Source: Gemmatimonadota bacterium
GTDB taxonomy: Bacteria; Gemmatimonadota; Gemmatimonadetes; Longimicrobiales; Gaopeijiaceae
Length of the DNA stretch: 64,000 nucleotides
Assembly: GCA_028873845.1 (NCBI GenBank)
Contig: JAPPNO010000059.1
Span: 1-64,000 of the forward strand
Direction: 5' to 3'
The notes under the pieces are model-generated. The model made no database searches. It was not told the origin of the DNA and was given only the letters and a program-made list of their open reading frames with translations. Shown here piece by piece: positions 16,023 to 25,055 of this stretch. Every line of letters begins with the position of its first letter. Within the stretch, counting starts at the first letter, position 1. The translations under genes and the position numbers were made by a program.

Positions 16023-16994
16023 ATGAAGCGCATCCTCATCACCGGTGCCGCCGGCCAGATCGGGACCGAACTGGCTTCGCGCCTCCGGGACCGCTACGGC
16101 CCCGGCATGATCCTGCCGACGGACATCCGCGATCCCGTCTCCTGGGCGTCCCTCGGCCCCGCCGAGCGACTGGACTGTCTCGACCTCGACGCGCTGCGCA
16201 CCGTGGTGAGGCGTTTCGGCGCGACCGACATCTTCCACCTGGCCGCGATCCTGTCGGCGGCAGCGGAGGAGAGTCCGCTCCGGGCGTACCAGATCAACAT
16301 GGACGGACTGGTCAACGTGCTGCAGGTGGCCGCCGAGACCGGCTGCCGCGTCTTCACCCCCAGCTCGATCGCGGCCTTCGGCCCCGAGACCCCCAGCGAC
16401 CCCGCTCCCCAATCCACATTGCAACGCCCCACGACCATGTACGGGGTCACCAAGGTGGCGGGCGAGCTGCTCTGCGACTACTACCACGCGCGTTTCGGCG
16501 TCGATGCCCGCGGGCTGCGCTTCCCGGGCCTCGTCTCCTACACGGCGCCCCCGGGCGGCGGCACCACCGACTACGCCGTCGACATCTTCCACGCCGCCCT
16601 CGAGCGGGGCCGCTACACCTGCTTCCTGAAGCCCGACACGCGCATGGACATGATGTACATGCCCGACGCGATCCGCGCGATCATCGAGCTCATGGAAGCG
16701 CCGGCCGCGTCGCTGGTGCACCGCAACGCCTTCAACGTCACGGCCATGCACTTCACTCCGGCCGAGCTGGCGAACGCGATCCGGGTCCATATGCCCGGCT
16801 TCGAGATCGACTACGACCCCGACCCCGTGCGCCAGGCGATCGCCGACTCGTGGCCCGAGCGCCTCGACGACTCCGAGGCCCGCGAGCAGTGGGGCTGGCG
16901 TCACGAATACGAGCTCCCGGACATGGTGGCGGACATGTTCCGGGGACTGAGAGCCATCCTGGCCCCGGAAACCGCGGCCACCGCCGGAAGGTAG
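16023..16994 (+). CDS. tdh: Short-chain (SDR-type) L-threonine 3-dehydrogenase
   Basis: 323 residues, extended SDR fold. The NAD site is G8-A-A-G11-Q-I-G14 and the catalytic pair is Y140-x3-K144 (MYGVTKVAGELL). PGLVSYTAPPGGGTTDYAV, then FLKPDTRMDMMYMPDAI, and the C-terminal IADSWPERLDDS match the SDR-type threonine dehydrogenase known from bacteria and animals, which differs from the zinc MDR enzyme of E. coli. It oxidises L-threonine to 2-amino-3-ketobutyrate. The next gene encodes the CoA-dependent ligase that splits that product, which confirms the assignment. Confidence 0.9.
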   Translation: MKRILITGAAGQIGTELASRLRDRYGPGMILPTDIRDPVSWASLGPAERLDCLDLDALRTVVRRFGATDIFHLAAILSAAAEESPLRAYQINMDGLVNVLQVAAETGCRVFTPSSIAAFGPETPSDPAPQSTLQRPTTMYGVTKVAGELLCDYYHARFGVDARGLRFPGLVSYTAPPGGGTTDYAVDIFHAALERGRYTCFLKPDTRMDMMYMPDAIRAIIELMEAPAASLVHRNAFNVTAMHFTPAELANAIRVHMPGFEIDYDPDPVRQAIADSWPERLDDSEAREQWGWRHEYELPDMVADMFRGLRAILAPETAATAGR

Positions 16995-17003
16995 GCGACA
17001 GGC

Positions 17004-18236
17004 ATGCCGATGGACCGCTTGACCGGCGTGGTCAACGACCTCGTCGCGGGCATGGAGAAGCAGGGAACCGCGAAGGGCGCCGAGGTGGTGGTGCGCGAGG
17101 TGATTCCCGCGGCGGACGGGCAGGGGCCACGCTTTCTGCTCGAGGGGCAGGGCGACAAGCGCTTCATCCGCATGAACGCGAACTCGTACCTGGGCCTGAG
17201 TCTCCACCCCGAGGTGGTCGAGGCGGAGGAGGTCACGGCTCGCGCGATGGGGGCGGGGCCGGGGGCGGTGCGGTTCATCGCCGGGACGCACACGCCGCAC
17301 GTGGCGCTGGAGCGGGATCTGGCCGCGTTTCACGGCCGCGAGGAGGGGATGATCTTCTCGTCGGCGTACGCGGCGGTGGTCAGCGCGCTCGTCTCGCTCA
17401 CCGACAAGACCACCTTCGTGATCTCCGACGAGCTCAATCACAACTGCATCATCAACGCCATACGCATGTCGCGGCCGGCGGGGAAGGCCATCTACCCGCA
17501 CCTGGACCTGGCCACCCTGGACCGCCAGCTGGAAGAGGCGAAGGGGCGGGCGCGGCGCGTGATCGTGGTGACGGACGGGATCTTCTCCATGCGGGGCGAC
17601 CATGCGCCGGTGGACGAGATCATGGCCATCGCCGAACGGCACGACGAGGGCTTCCCCGAGAACGTGGTCGTGGTGGTGGACGACTCGCACGGGGTGGGGG
17701 CCTTCGGGGCCACCGGACGCGGCACCGAGGAGTACACCAACAGCCCGCCCTGCGACATTCTGGTGGGCACGCTGGGCAAGGCCTTCGGGGTGAACGGCGG
17801 CTACGTGGTCTCGAGCGCTCCGGTGATCCGCTTTCTGCGCGAGTCGTCGCCGCTGTACATCTATTCGAATCCGATCACCGCGGGGGAGGCGGCAGCCGCC
17901 CGCAAGTCACTCGAGATCCTCCAGGCTCCGGAAGGCGCCGAGCGGCTCCGTCACCTGCGCGCGCTGACGAAGCGCTTCGAGGCGGGGCTGGTGGCGGCCG
18001 GCTTCGAGATCATCCCGGGCGACCATCCCATCACCCCGATCATGGTGCGCGACACCGACGAGACGCGGCGCCTGGTGGCGGCCCTCTTCGACGCCGGCGT
18101 ACTCGCCACCGGGCTGGCCTATCCCGTCGTGCCCCGGGGCGACGAATCGATCCGCTTCCAGATCAACGCGGACCACACCGAGGCGGGGATCGACGAGGTC
18201 CTCGCGGCCCTGGCCACCGCGCGCGCCGACCGCTGA
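17004..18236 (+). CDS. kbl: 2-amino-3-ketobutyrate CoA ligase (glycine C-acetyltransferase)
   Basis: PLP enzyme of the alpha-oxoamine synthase family, 410 residues. It carries MNANSYLGLSLHPEV, the DELNHNCIINAIR segment, DSHGVGAFG and the PLP lysine K259 in VGTLGKAFG. It converts 2-amino-3-ketobutyrate plus CoA to glycine and acetyl-CoA. Family members also include BioF and ALAS, but the 9-nt distance from tdh and the Kbl-like N-terminus favour this role. The protein has about ten more residues at the N-terminus than E. coli Kbl. Confidence 0.88.
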   Translation: MPMDRLTGVVNDLVAGMEKQGTAKGAEVVVREVIPAADGQGPRFLLEGQGDKRFIRMNANSYLGLSLHPEVVEAEEVTARAMGAGPGAVRFIAGTHTPHVALERDLAAFHGREEGMIFSSAYAAVVSALVSLTDKTTFVISDELNHNCIINAIRMSRPAGKAIYPHLDLATLDRQLEEAKGRARRVIVVTDGIFSMRGDHAPVDEIMAIAERHDEGFPENVVVVVDDSHGVGAFGATGRGTEEYTNSPPCDILVGTLGKAFGVNGGYVVSSAPVIRFLRESSPLYIYSNPITAGEAAAARKSLEILQAPEGAERLRHLRALTKRFEAGLVAAGFEIIPGDHPITPIMVRDTDETRRLVAALFDAGVLATGLAYPVVPRGDESIRFQINADHTEAGIDEVLAALATARADR

Positions 18237-18279
18237 GGAAACCGGCCGCGCGCCTTGCCGTCATTCCGACATCCCCGGG

Positions 18280-19464
18280 CTACCCCCACGGCCTCACGCT
18301 CAGCGAGAATCCCCCTCCGAAGCGCGTATAGAAGGCGCCGGTGTAGTTCGTCTCGACCTTCCGCCACCCGAGCCTGAACGCGCCGTTGACGTTCAGTCCC
18401 AGAGACCTCGTCACCTCGGCGTACAGCACCGACGCGTTGTCGGCTTCCTCTCCTGCCACCAGGGCGTCCTGCGTGGGCTGGATGTAGCGTTTTCGGGCCA
18501 GGGTCCCGACCAGGCTCACGTCCGTATCGTCCCACAGCCAGGTCGCCTGCATGTGAACACGGCCATGGTTGTACTCGACGCGCGGGGAGGTCGAGCGACT
18601 GCGGATGCCGGCGACGGTGGTGGTGATCTCCAGCTTCGTCGTTCTCAATCCGAAGGTCGCGCCGAGGCGCAAGGCATGGTCGACGCGCTGCATGTCGCGG
18701 CCCTGGCGCGGGTAGCTATGGTAGCCGTAGGCACCGAAGAAGCGCAATGTCCAGTAGTCCCTCGCGTCGCCGTAGGCCTCCGGATCCGCGGCCAGGTAGA
18801 AGACTCTGCTGGCACCCGCCTCGACGACCATGGAGTTGCGATCCAGGAAATCCAGGTGGTCGAGCTGCGGGGGCGGTTTGTAGTCCGCCTGCTCGCCGGC
18901 CACCTTCACGTCGACGTTGATCGCACGCACGCTCTTCGCGTACCCTGCCTGCACATTGTAGATGTCGTATCCCGGGTGCTTGTACAGCGGCATGGGCGGA
19001 TGATCGATGATGCGGCGGCTCCGGGCCGTTGCCTCGGCAGTGGCCACCCCGCCGCCCAGCAGGTGCTCGTAGGTCAACGTCAGCCTCCCGCTGTTTTCCC
19101 GCGGCGCGTAGTTGCGCAGCCGAAATCCCGTCGCAGCGGACTGGCGGATGCCGCCGTCGAGGGCGGCCTCCAGACGGTGCGTGGACCTTCTGAGCAACGA
19201 GAAGACTCCCCGCGCGCTCCATTCCCCGACGCCGGCCTGCGCCCTCTCGGTGGAATCGAACTGGGGCACGGTGATCGCCGAGAAATCCCCCCACCAGGCC
19301 TCGCCCGTCAGCCCGGCGGTAATCACGAAATCCCTGACCCGCGACTGACCGGAAACCGCGGACGGGACCGTGAACAGCGGGAGCAGAGCCAGCGCAATGA
19401 CACCCCATCGTGCCGGCCGCCGGGACGCGCCGATGCCGGTTGCGTGCATGCGCAGTCGCCTCAT
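18280..19464 (-). CDS. Predicted outer-membrane beta-barrel protein
   Basis: 395 residues. A long basic N-terminus precedes a hydrophobic signal core (WGVIALALLPLFTVPSAVSG) with likely cleavage before QSRVRDF. The mature part shows alternating polar/aromatic strands throughout (TLRFFGAYGYHSY, VHMQATWLWDDTDVSLVGTL) and ends in GGGFSLSVRPWG, consistent with a barrel. No family is recognised. The start overlaps the stop of the upstream coiled-coil gene (ATGA). It is the last gene of the kinase/regulator operon, so it may be an effector or a sensed component. Confidence 0.62.
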   Translation of the reverse strand: MRRLRMHATGIGASRRPARWGVIALALLPLFTVPSAVSGQSRVRDFVITAGLTGEAWWGDFSAITVPQFDSTERAQAGVGEWSARGVFSLLRRSTHRLEAALDGGIRQSAATGFRLRNYAPRENSGRLTLTYEHLLGGGVATAEATARSRRIIDHPPMPLYKHPGYDIYNVQAGYAKSVRAINVDVKVAGEQADYKPPPQLDHLDFLDRNSMVVEAGASRVFYLAADPEAYGDARDYWTLRFFGAYGYHSYPRQGRDMQRVDHALRLGATFGLRTTKLEITTTVAGIRSRSTSPRVEYNHGRVHMQATWLWDDTDVSLVGTLARKRYIQPTQDALVAGEEADNASVLYAEVTRSLGLNVNGAFRLGWRKVETNYTGAFYTRFGGGFSLSVRPWG

Positions 19465-20345
19465 GTTCCCCCCAGCCGGCCTCTGATTTCCTCCGCCCTC
19501 GCCTTGAGTCGGCTCAGAAAATCGTTCACTTCGTTGCGAAACTCCTGCTTCTCCGCGATGCGCTCCTGCAGCGGCTTCAGATTGGTCCACGCCGTGGTGT
19601 CGGTGACCTGTGTGTCGTCGGTCACGTTGGTGCGCACCCCGGTCGGGATCGTGTTGTCGTCGAAAATGTCGCCCGACGTGTTTCTTCTTCTCTCCCGGGC
19701 CTGGCGCCTGAGGAGCCCCTCGATCTCGCGGTCCAGTTTGGCGAGCTCTTTCTCGAAGGTCTGAATCCTTGTTTCGACCAGGTTCAACTTGCGCCGGAGA
19801 TCCCTGGGCCCGTCCTCATCCTGGATTGTCACGTCGTGCATCTCCGGCGGCTCGCGTTCCACATCGGCCAGTTCGAGCTCCAATTCCCGGAGTTCTTCCT
19901 CGTATTCGTTGTACAATTTGTTCGCGGTATCGTCTGCCCCCACCTGTGACGCCCCGATCTGTTGATCCAGCATGTTCAGGTAGTCGTCCAGGGCATCCAT
20001 CAACGCATCACCGGCATCGCGCCAGCGCTCCAGGCTTGCCTGCCAGGTATTCTCGGCGCTGCGCTTGACCCCGGTTCGTTCCTGAAGCTGGCCGCGGAGG
20101 CGTTGCACCTCATCGTCGTCGCCGCGAGCGTCCGCTGCCGCGAGCTGGCTGATGAGCTGATCCCAGTCGTGCCGGATGCGCTGCAACTCGGCCTCGTCGG
20201 CTTCGTGCTGCTCCTTTGCCGCCTTATACACCACTCGCCGATCCTCGACCTCCTGTTGCGGCGAGGTGGGCCTTGCCTGCGCCGACACGCCGGGCGGCGC
20301 GAGCGCCGCCATGACCAGGCCGAGGGGGACGATGAGGCGTCTCAT
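19461..20345 (-). CDS. Exported coiled-coil protein
   Basis: 294 residues. A signal peptide (LIVPLGLVMAALAPPGVSAQ) is followed by nearly continuous helix rich in Glu, Arg and Leu heptads. Two coiled-coil blocks (about 35-165 and 180-220) flank a short turn, and an Asn/Thr/Asp-rich segment (about 222-252) precedes a final helix. It probably lies in the periplasm and may bridge to the barrel protein encoded next. It is joined to both neighbours by 4-nt overlaps. I know no family for it. Confidence 0.62.
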   Translation of the reverse strand: MRRLIVPLGLVMAALAPPGVSAQARPTSPQQEVEDRRVVYKAAKEQHEADEAELQRIRHDWDQLISQLAAADARGDDDEVQRLRGQLQERTGVKRSAENTWQASLERWRDAGDALMDALDDYLNMLDQQIGASQVGADDTANKLYNEYEEELRELELELADVEREPPEMHDVTIQDEDGPRDLRRKLNLVETRIQTFEKELAKLDREIEGLLRRQARERRRNTSGDIFDDNTIPTGVRTNVTDDTQVTDTTAWTNLKPLQERIAEKQEFRNEVNDFLSRLKARAEEIRGRLGGT

Positions 20346-21766
20346 CCCGCGATCCCGTATTTCTTGATCTTGTACAGCAGCTTGCTCTTCGTGATGTTCA
20401 GGATTCGGGCGGCCGCGGCCCTGTTTCCCCCGGTCCTCTCCAGGACCTGGCGGATCATCTTCTCCTCCATGTCGACAACGGCCCTGTCCAGGTCGATACC
20501 CTCCGCGTTGTCGCCACCCAGGGCCGTGGAAGTGGCCAAATCGGGACCGTTGACGTTCACGAGCAGCGGCAGGTCACCCTGGTCGAGCACCTCGCCCTCC
20601 GCCAGCACCAGCGCGCGCTCAATCACGTTCTCGAGCTGGCGAACGTTGCCGGGCCAGTCGTACCCCGCGAGCCGCTCCATCGCGCCGGGATCGATGCCGG
20701 TCACCCCTGAGCGCGTTCGCCTTTTCAGCTTGCCGAGGAAGTGTTCGACGAGCAGTGGAATGTCGTCCTTCCGCTCCCTCAGCGGCGGGACCGTCACGGG
20801 CACGACGTGAAGGCGGTAGTAGAGGTCTTCGCGGAATCCCTCGGCGGCCAGCAGGTCTTCCGACGGCGTGTTCGTGGCGGCCACGATCCGTACGTCCACC
20901 GGGATCGTCTCCTCGCCGCCCACCCGCTCGAGTTCCCGCTCCTGGAGCACCCGCAGCAGGCGCACCTGCGTGGCCGCGTTGATCGTGGCGATCTCGTCCA
21001 GGAAAAGGGTTCCTCCGTCGGCCAGCTCGAAACGGCCCCGGCGCTGTTTTGCCGCCCCGGTGAAGGCGCCGCGTTCGTGGCCGAAGAGCTCGGAATCCAG
21101 CAGACCCTCCGGAAGCGCGCCGCAGTTGACCCGGATGAACGGGCCCTCGTGGCGCGTGGAGCGGGCGTGGATCGCCCGTGCGACCAGCTCTTTCCCCGTC
21201 CCTGATTCGCCGTAGACCATGACCGTCGAATCGGAGCGCGCCACCCGCTCCACGAACCGCTTCACGCGCACAATGCCCTCCGACTGCCCCACCATGTCGC
21301 CGTAGGGGGTGTCGCCGTCTCCAGATTCGCTCCGCAGATAGGTGTTCTCCACCCGCAGCGCCAGGTTCTCCTGTTCCAGCCGCAGGCGCTCGTCGCGCTC
21401 GCGCAGGAGGCGGTCCACCTTGATCCCGAACTCCTCGGGCGAAAACGGCTTGGAGATGAAGTCGCGAGCACCGAGCTTCATCGCCTCGACCGCCCTCTCG
21501 ACGGTGCCGTGCGCCGTGATCACCAGCACATCGGTGTTCGGAGAGCTTTGATTCACCCCCTCCAACACCCTGAGCCCGTCCTCCTCGGTGGCCATCTTCA
21601 TGTCCGTGATGACGATGTCCGCCCCCTGTTCCTCCAGAATCTGCAACCCCTCCTTCGCGTCGGTGGCCGACAGGGTCCTGTGGCCGCGGCGGCGCATGAG
21701 GAGTTCCAGACCCTCCCGCATGGAGTCGTGATCGTCGATGATCAGAACCCGCCTCAAGTTGCTCAT
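20342..21766 (-). CDS. NtrC-family sigma-54-dependent response regulator
   Basis: 474 residues in three domains. The receiver (1-120) has the acidic pair D11-D12, phosphoacceptor D55 (ADIVITDMKM) and K105-type KPF. The AAA+ domain has Walker A GESGTGKE, the sigma-54 contact loop GAFTGA, and LFLDEI. The C-terminal Fis-type helix-turn-helix has NRAAAARILNITKSKLLYKI. It should activate sigma-54 promoters when phosphorylated by the kinase encoded just upstream, with which it overlaps by 4 nt. I looked for a TGGCAC-N5-TTGC site upstream of the operon and found none. Confidence 0.92.
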   Translation of the reverse strand: MSNLRRVLIIDDHDSMREGLELLMRRRGHRTLSATDAKEGLQILEEQGADIVITDMKMATEEDGLRVLEGVNQSSPNTDVLVITAHGTVERAVEAMKLGARDFISKPFSPEEFGIKVDRLLRERDERLRLEQENLALRVENTYLRSESGDGDTPYGDMVGQSEGIVRVKRFVERVARSDSTVMVYGESGTGKELVARAIHARSTRHEGPFIRVNCGALPEGLLDSELFGHERGAFTGAAKQRRGRFELADGGTLFLDEIATINAATQVRLLRVLQERELERVGGEETIPVDVRIVAATNTPSEDLLAAEGFREDLYYRLHVVPVTVPPLRERKDDIPLLVEHFLGKLKRRTRSGVTGIDPGAMERLAGYDWPGNVRQLENVIERALVLAEGEVLDQGDLPLLVNVNGPDLATSTALGGDNAEGIDLDRAVVDMEEKMIRQVLERTGGNRAAAARILNITKSKLLYKIKKYGIAG

Positions 21767-23259
21767 CCTGCCGCTTTCTCCAGTCCCGCCCTCTGCCGCG
21801 AGCTATCCGCCGGCGGGTCTTCCGGGCCACTCAGATACACGTGAAACTCCGCACCGCGCCCGGCCCCGCCATCTTCCTCGCCCTCCGGGACCAGCTCCAC
21901 GCGGCCGTGGTTCGCCTCGGCCATCTCCTTGACGATCGCCAACCCCAGTCCCGCTCCCTGCGCCTTGTCGCCGACGAACGGCTCGAAGATCCTCTCCCGG
22001 ATCTCGCGCGGTATCCCGGGGCCGTTGTCCCTGACCGCAACCCTGACCTCGCCGTTGATCATCGCCCCCTCCAGCCACACCCGGTCCCCGGCGTGGGACG
22101 CGTTTCGGAGCAGGTTGAGGACCAGTCGCTTCACCTGAAGCGGATCGGCGATCGCCAGGAGGGGTCCCGCCGGAAAATCCACCAGCAGTGTCCCACCCTT
22201 CTTGTCCAGTTCGGCTTCCGCCAGCTCCGCGGCCTCGCCCAGCGACTGGCGGAGGTCGTGAAGCTCCGGCTCCGTGCGGCCGGGCCGCGCAAAGCCGAGG
22301 AACTCGTCGATGATCGCGTTCAGGCCCTGGACTTCCTTCCTGACCCGCTCCAGAATCCGGCGCCGTTCCGCGGGGTCCTCGGTGTTCTGGGCGGCGGCCG
22401 CAAAGAGCTCCAGTCCCCCCAGCGGATTCCTTATCTCGTGGGCCACCCTGGACAACATCAGGCGCAACTGCTCGTCCCGCTGCCGGATCCCGGTGCGCAT
22501 CCGTTCCATGGCCCGGGCCAGCCGGCCGATCTCGTCCTCCCCTTCCAGGTCGAAGGGGCGGTCGACCGCTCCCCGCTGGATCCGCAGTGCTCCGCGGCTC
22601 AGAACCTCGAGGCGCGAGGCAATGCCCCCGGCAAGGCGCCAGCCGGCCAGGGCCGCCAGCACTGCCGCCGCCGCCGTGACCGCCAGAACGGACCACCCGA
22701 GCGTGCTGAGCGGCACCAGGTGGTCCACGGGCATGAGCAGGCCGAGAAAAAGTCCTTCGGGGTCCAAGCTGACGATTCCATACTTGTACAGCTTCTCACC
22801 GTCCTCGGTCCGGAACGGTTCGGTGGTGGCGCTGCCCTGTTCGTACGCTTCCTCCACCGCGTAGAGATGAGGTTGCACCCAGCTCAGTTCCTGCCCTATG
22901 AAGACGGAGTCAGCCACGTCCACGCCCACCACAAGGGTGGCCGCGCTATCGCCCGGCGACCAGCGGAAAAAGTCGCCCCGTTCCGCATAGCGACCATAGT
23001 CCTCGCTCACGAGGCGAAGCAACAGCGTGTGGTAGTCCTTCCAGAGAAGCGAGCCTTCCTCGTCGGCCCTCAAGCGCAGGAGTTCACTGCTTCCCCCGAA
23101 ACTGACTTTCCCGACCACACCCGCCACATCCACCAGCTTCCGGTCGATTTCGGCCTCCAGTGCCACCCGCGACACCATGTAGCTCCCCAATCCCTGGACG
23201 GCGCTCACCGCCACCGCAAAGGTGACGAAGAAAAGGGCGAAGCGGTTGCGCAGCCTCAT
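21763..23259 (-). CDS. Membrane sensor histidine kinase
   Basis: 498 residues. Transmembrane segments at about 7-28 and 184-206 enclose a periplasmic sensor region of about 155 residues with no recognised fold. HAMP follows (about 208-262), then HisKA with H274 in SRVAHEIRNPLGG, and HATPase_c with the N box (LLRNASHAG), DNGPGIP and GAGLGLAIVKEM. The neighbouring NtrC-type regulator is its expected target. The topology resembles AtoS/ZraS/NtrY-type kinases. It is 80 nt downstream of a lipoprotein gene on the same strand. Confidence 0.9.
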   Translation of the reverse strand: MRLRNRFALFFVTFAVAVSAVQGLGSYMVSRVALEAEIDRKLVDVAGVVGKVSFGGSSELLRLRADEEGSLLWKDYHTLLLRLVSEDYGRYAERGDFFRWSPGDSAATLVVGVDVADSVFIGQELSWVQPHLYAVEEAYEQGSATTEPFRTEDGEKLYKYGIVSLDPEGLFLGLLMPVDHLVPLSTLGWSVLAVTAAAAVLAALAGWRLAGGIASRLEVLSRGALRIQRGAVDRPFDLEGEDEIGRLARAMERMRTGIRQRDEQLRLMLSRVAHEIRNPLGGLELFAAAAQNTEDPAERRRILERVRKEVQGLNAIIDEFLGFARPGRTEPELHDLRQSLGEAAELAEAELDKKGGTLLVDFPAGPLLAIADPLQVKRLVLNLLRNASHAGDRVWLEGAMINGEVRVAVRDNGPGIPREIRERIFEPFVGDKAQGAGLGLAIVKEMAEANHGRVELVPEGEEDGGAGRGAEFHVYLSGPEDPPADSSRQRAGLEKAAG

Positions 23260-23339
23260 CGTCCGTCTCCGTCACGGGCACGGCGGTCCCGGGCCGCCGA
23301 CGCTGCCGACTCCAATGCGGGGGGTATCATGTCCACGGG

Positions 23340-24347
23340 CTACGCCTCGCAGGGGACTCGCACGGAGCGCAGCGAGTATGATGGCTGCGGGTGTCCCCTC
23401 GGGGTCACCACGATATGGTACGGCCACTCGAACCGGCGCGCCGGGGTGCAGTAGTCCCCGGGGACGAGTTCGACCATCTCGATCTTGCTGCCGGTGACCC
23501 GGCTCGCGTCGCCGATCAGCAGAACCCGGCGAACCTCGACCGTGTGCCCCGCCTCGTCCCGTTCTCCTATGGACGCGACCGCGACCATGTCACGCGCCCA
23601 GTCGATTTCGGGCGGCGACCTCTCCCCCCCCGCGTGTTCCCGCCAGAACGCGCTCCATCCGTCGGGTTCCTCCCCTTCGTCCGCGCCTTCGGGGGAACGG
23701 TACACCAACATCCCCTCGGCAAACTCGATGCCGGACTGCGCTCCCCGCTCGATGGTCGCGAACGGCAGGCTGCCGGTGTACGCATACTGGTCGAAGTCCT
23801 CGCCGAGCGTGAAGTCCCTCGCTCTCAGGGCGATCTGGATGACCCGCGCGGCGCCGTCGTCCGGCTCGAACCCCTCTGTGCTCAGGTCGCCCAGCGAGTT
23901 GGCGTAGAAGGCGCAGCGGGCCCACTCCTTCTCTTCGTCGTGCCGGTTGTCCCGGATCAGGATGCTCACCCGGCTCCTCCCGATTCCGCAATCGTCGACC
24001 TGGTCCGGGGGTTCCCAGAGCCTGGTCCCCGCGTTGTCGATCGCCAGCTGAAGCAGGCTCGCATAGTTGGCGGCGTACAGGTAGGGAAGGCCGGGATTGC
24101 GCATCACGTTGTCGTCCCCCAGGACGCTGTCGTACCCGATCTCCTCGTAGAGCTTCCACGCCCCATCCGAGTTCCATGTCAGGACCTGTTGCTGCCAGCC
24201 TATCCCGCCCTGCAGCGGCACCTCCACCGTCACCCGCACCTGTCCGTCCAACCCGAACCGCAGATCCGGCCCCGGCCCCATCGGATCGCACCCCATCATC
24301 GAACCGTAAATGATGGTCAGACTTGCGGTTAGCAATCTCGTCCGCAA
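23340..24347 (-). CDS. Predicted lipoprotein upstream of the kinase
   Basis: 335 residues if started at TTG 24347. This places a basic N-terminus and hydrophobic run (LLTASLTIIYGSMMGC) before a candidate lipid-modified Cys followed by DPMGPGPDL. An ATG further upstream (24452) would add a non-signal extension and overlap the pyrE control region. The mature protein is acidic and Trp-rich, with beta-like segments (QVRVTVEVPLQGG, HTVEVRRVLLIGD) and no known domain. It ends 80 nt before the kinase gene on the same strand, so it may be the first gene of that operon, perhaps a signal partner. Confidence 0.58.
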   Translation of the reverse strand: MRTRLLTASLTIIYGSMMGCDPMGPGPDLRFGLDGQVRVTVEVPLQGGIGWQQQVLTWNSDGAWKLYEEIGYDSVLGDDNVMRNPGLPYLYAANYASLLQLAIDNAGTRLWEPPDQVDDCGIGRSRVSILIRDNRHDEEKEWARCAFYANSLGDLSTEGFEPDDGAARVIQIALRARDFTLGEDFDQYAYTGSLPFATIERGAQSGIEFAEGMLVYRSPEGADEGEEPDGWSAFWREHAGGERSPPEIDWARDMVAVASIGERDEAGHTVEVRRVLLIGDASRVTGSKIEMVELVPGDYCTPARRFEWPYHIVVTPRGHPQPSYSLRSVRVPCEA

Positions 24348-24435
24348 TACTCGTTCTCTTCGCCAAGGCGATTTCCCGACCGCGGCACGCGATCCTGCCG
24401 GTATTCGCGGACCTGTACCGCCGGTGCGCGCCATG

Positions 24436-24441
24436 TATCTT
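24436..24441 (+). promoter_or_regulatory. Candidate -10 element (TATCTT) for pyrE, possibly leaderless
   Basis: TATCTTTC ends 9 nt before the ATG at 24451. If it is the -10 box, transcription starts at or next to the start codon. The same layout is seen for tdh and glcD. Confidence 0.4.
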
Positions 24442-24450
24442 TCGGTCGCC

Positions 24451-24996
24451 ATGTCTGCCTCCCTTTCTCGCCTCCGCCGGCTTCTTCACGAGAGAAGCGT
24501 GAAGATCGGCGACTTCACGCTCGCCAGCGGCCGTCGTTCAAAATACTACATCGACGCGCGCCTCACGACGATGAGCGGTGCCGGCCAGGTGCTGGTCGGC
24601 GAGGTATGCCACCAGGCCATCGTGGATGCGGGCTGGCATCCCGAGTACGTCGGAGGCATGACCCTGGGCGCCGATCCCATCGCATACGCCATCGCGGCTC
24701 ACGCCACCCGCCAGGGCCGCACCCTCGACGCCTTCACCGTCCGCAAGCGTCCCAAGGGCCACGGCACGGGCAGGCAGATCGAAGGCGGCCTGCCCACCGG
24801 CGCCCGTGTCGTGGTCATCGAGGATTCGGTCACTTCCGGTGGAAGCCTGCTCGCCGCACTGCGTGTCATCGAGGACCACGGCGCGGGCGTTGCGGGCGTG
24901 CTGGCGCTCGTCGACCGGCGCGAAGGCGGCACGGAACGCCTCCTCGAAGCCGGTTACGATTTCCGCGCGGTCTTCAGCGCCACGGACCTGTTGTAG
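24451..24996 (+). CDS. pyrE: Orotate phosphoribosyltransferase
   Basis: 181 residues from ATG 24451 (ATG 24433 would add six). The fold is type I phosphoribosyltransferase: SGRRSKYYIDARL, GGMTLGADPIAYAIA, TVRKRPKGHGTG and the PRPP-binding loop VVVIEDSVTSGGSLLAA. It makes OMP from orotate and PRPP in pyrimidine synthesis. The KxxKxHG loop is the OPRT hallmark. It is a single gene between the divergent lipoprotein and the convergent dnaN, and no other pyr gene is nearby. Confidence 0.9.
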   Translation: MSASLSRLRRLLHERSVKIGDFTLASGRRSKYYIDARLTTMSGAGQVLVGEVCHQAIVDAGWHPEYVGGMTLGADPIAYAIAAHATRQGRTLDAFTVRKRPKGHGTGRQIEGGLPTGARVVVIEDSVTSGGSLLAALRVIEDHGAGVAGVLALVDRREGGTERLLEAGYDFRAVFSATDLL

Positions 24997-25055
24997 CCCC
25001 GGCCGGCCGCACGGAGGCGCGGCCGCCATCGCCGTCCCCCGCGCACCCCCCGCGG

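Noticed and set aside
24348-24452. N-terminal extension of the kinase-operon lipoprotein to ATG 24452
   Set aside because: The extra 35 residues place the signal sequence in the middle of the protein and overlap the pyrE start region. The TTG at 24347 gives a proper lipoprotein signal.
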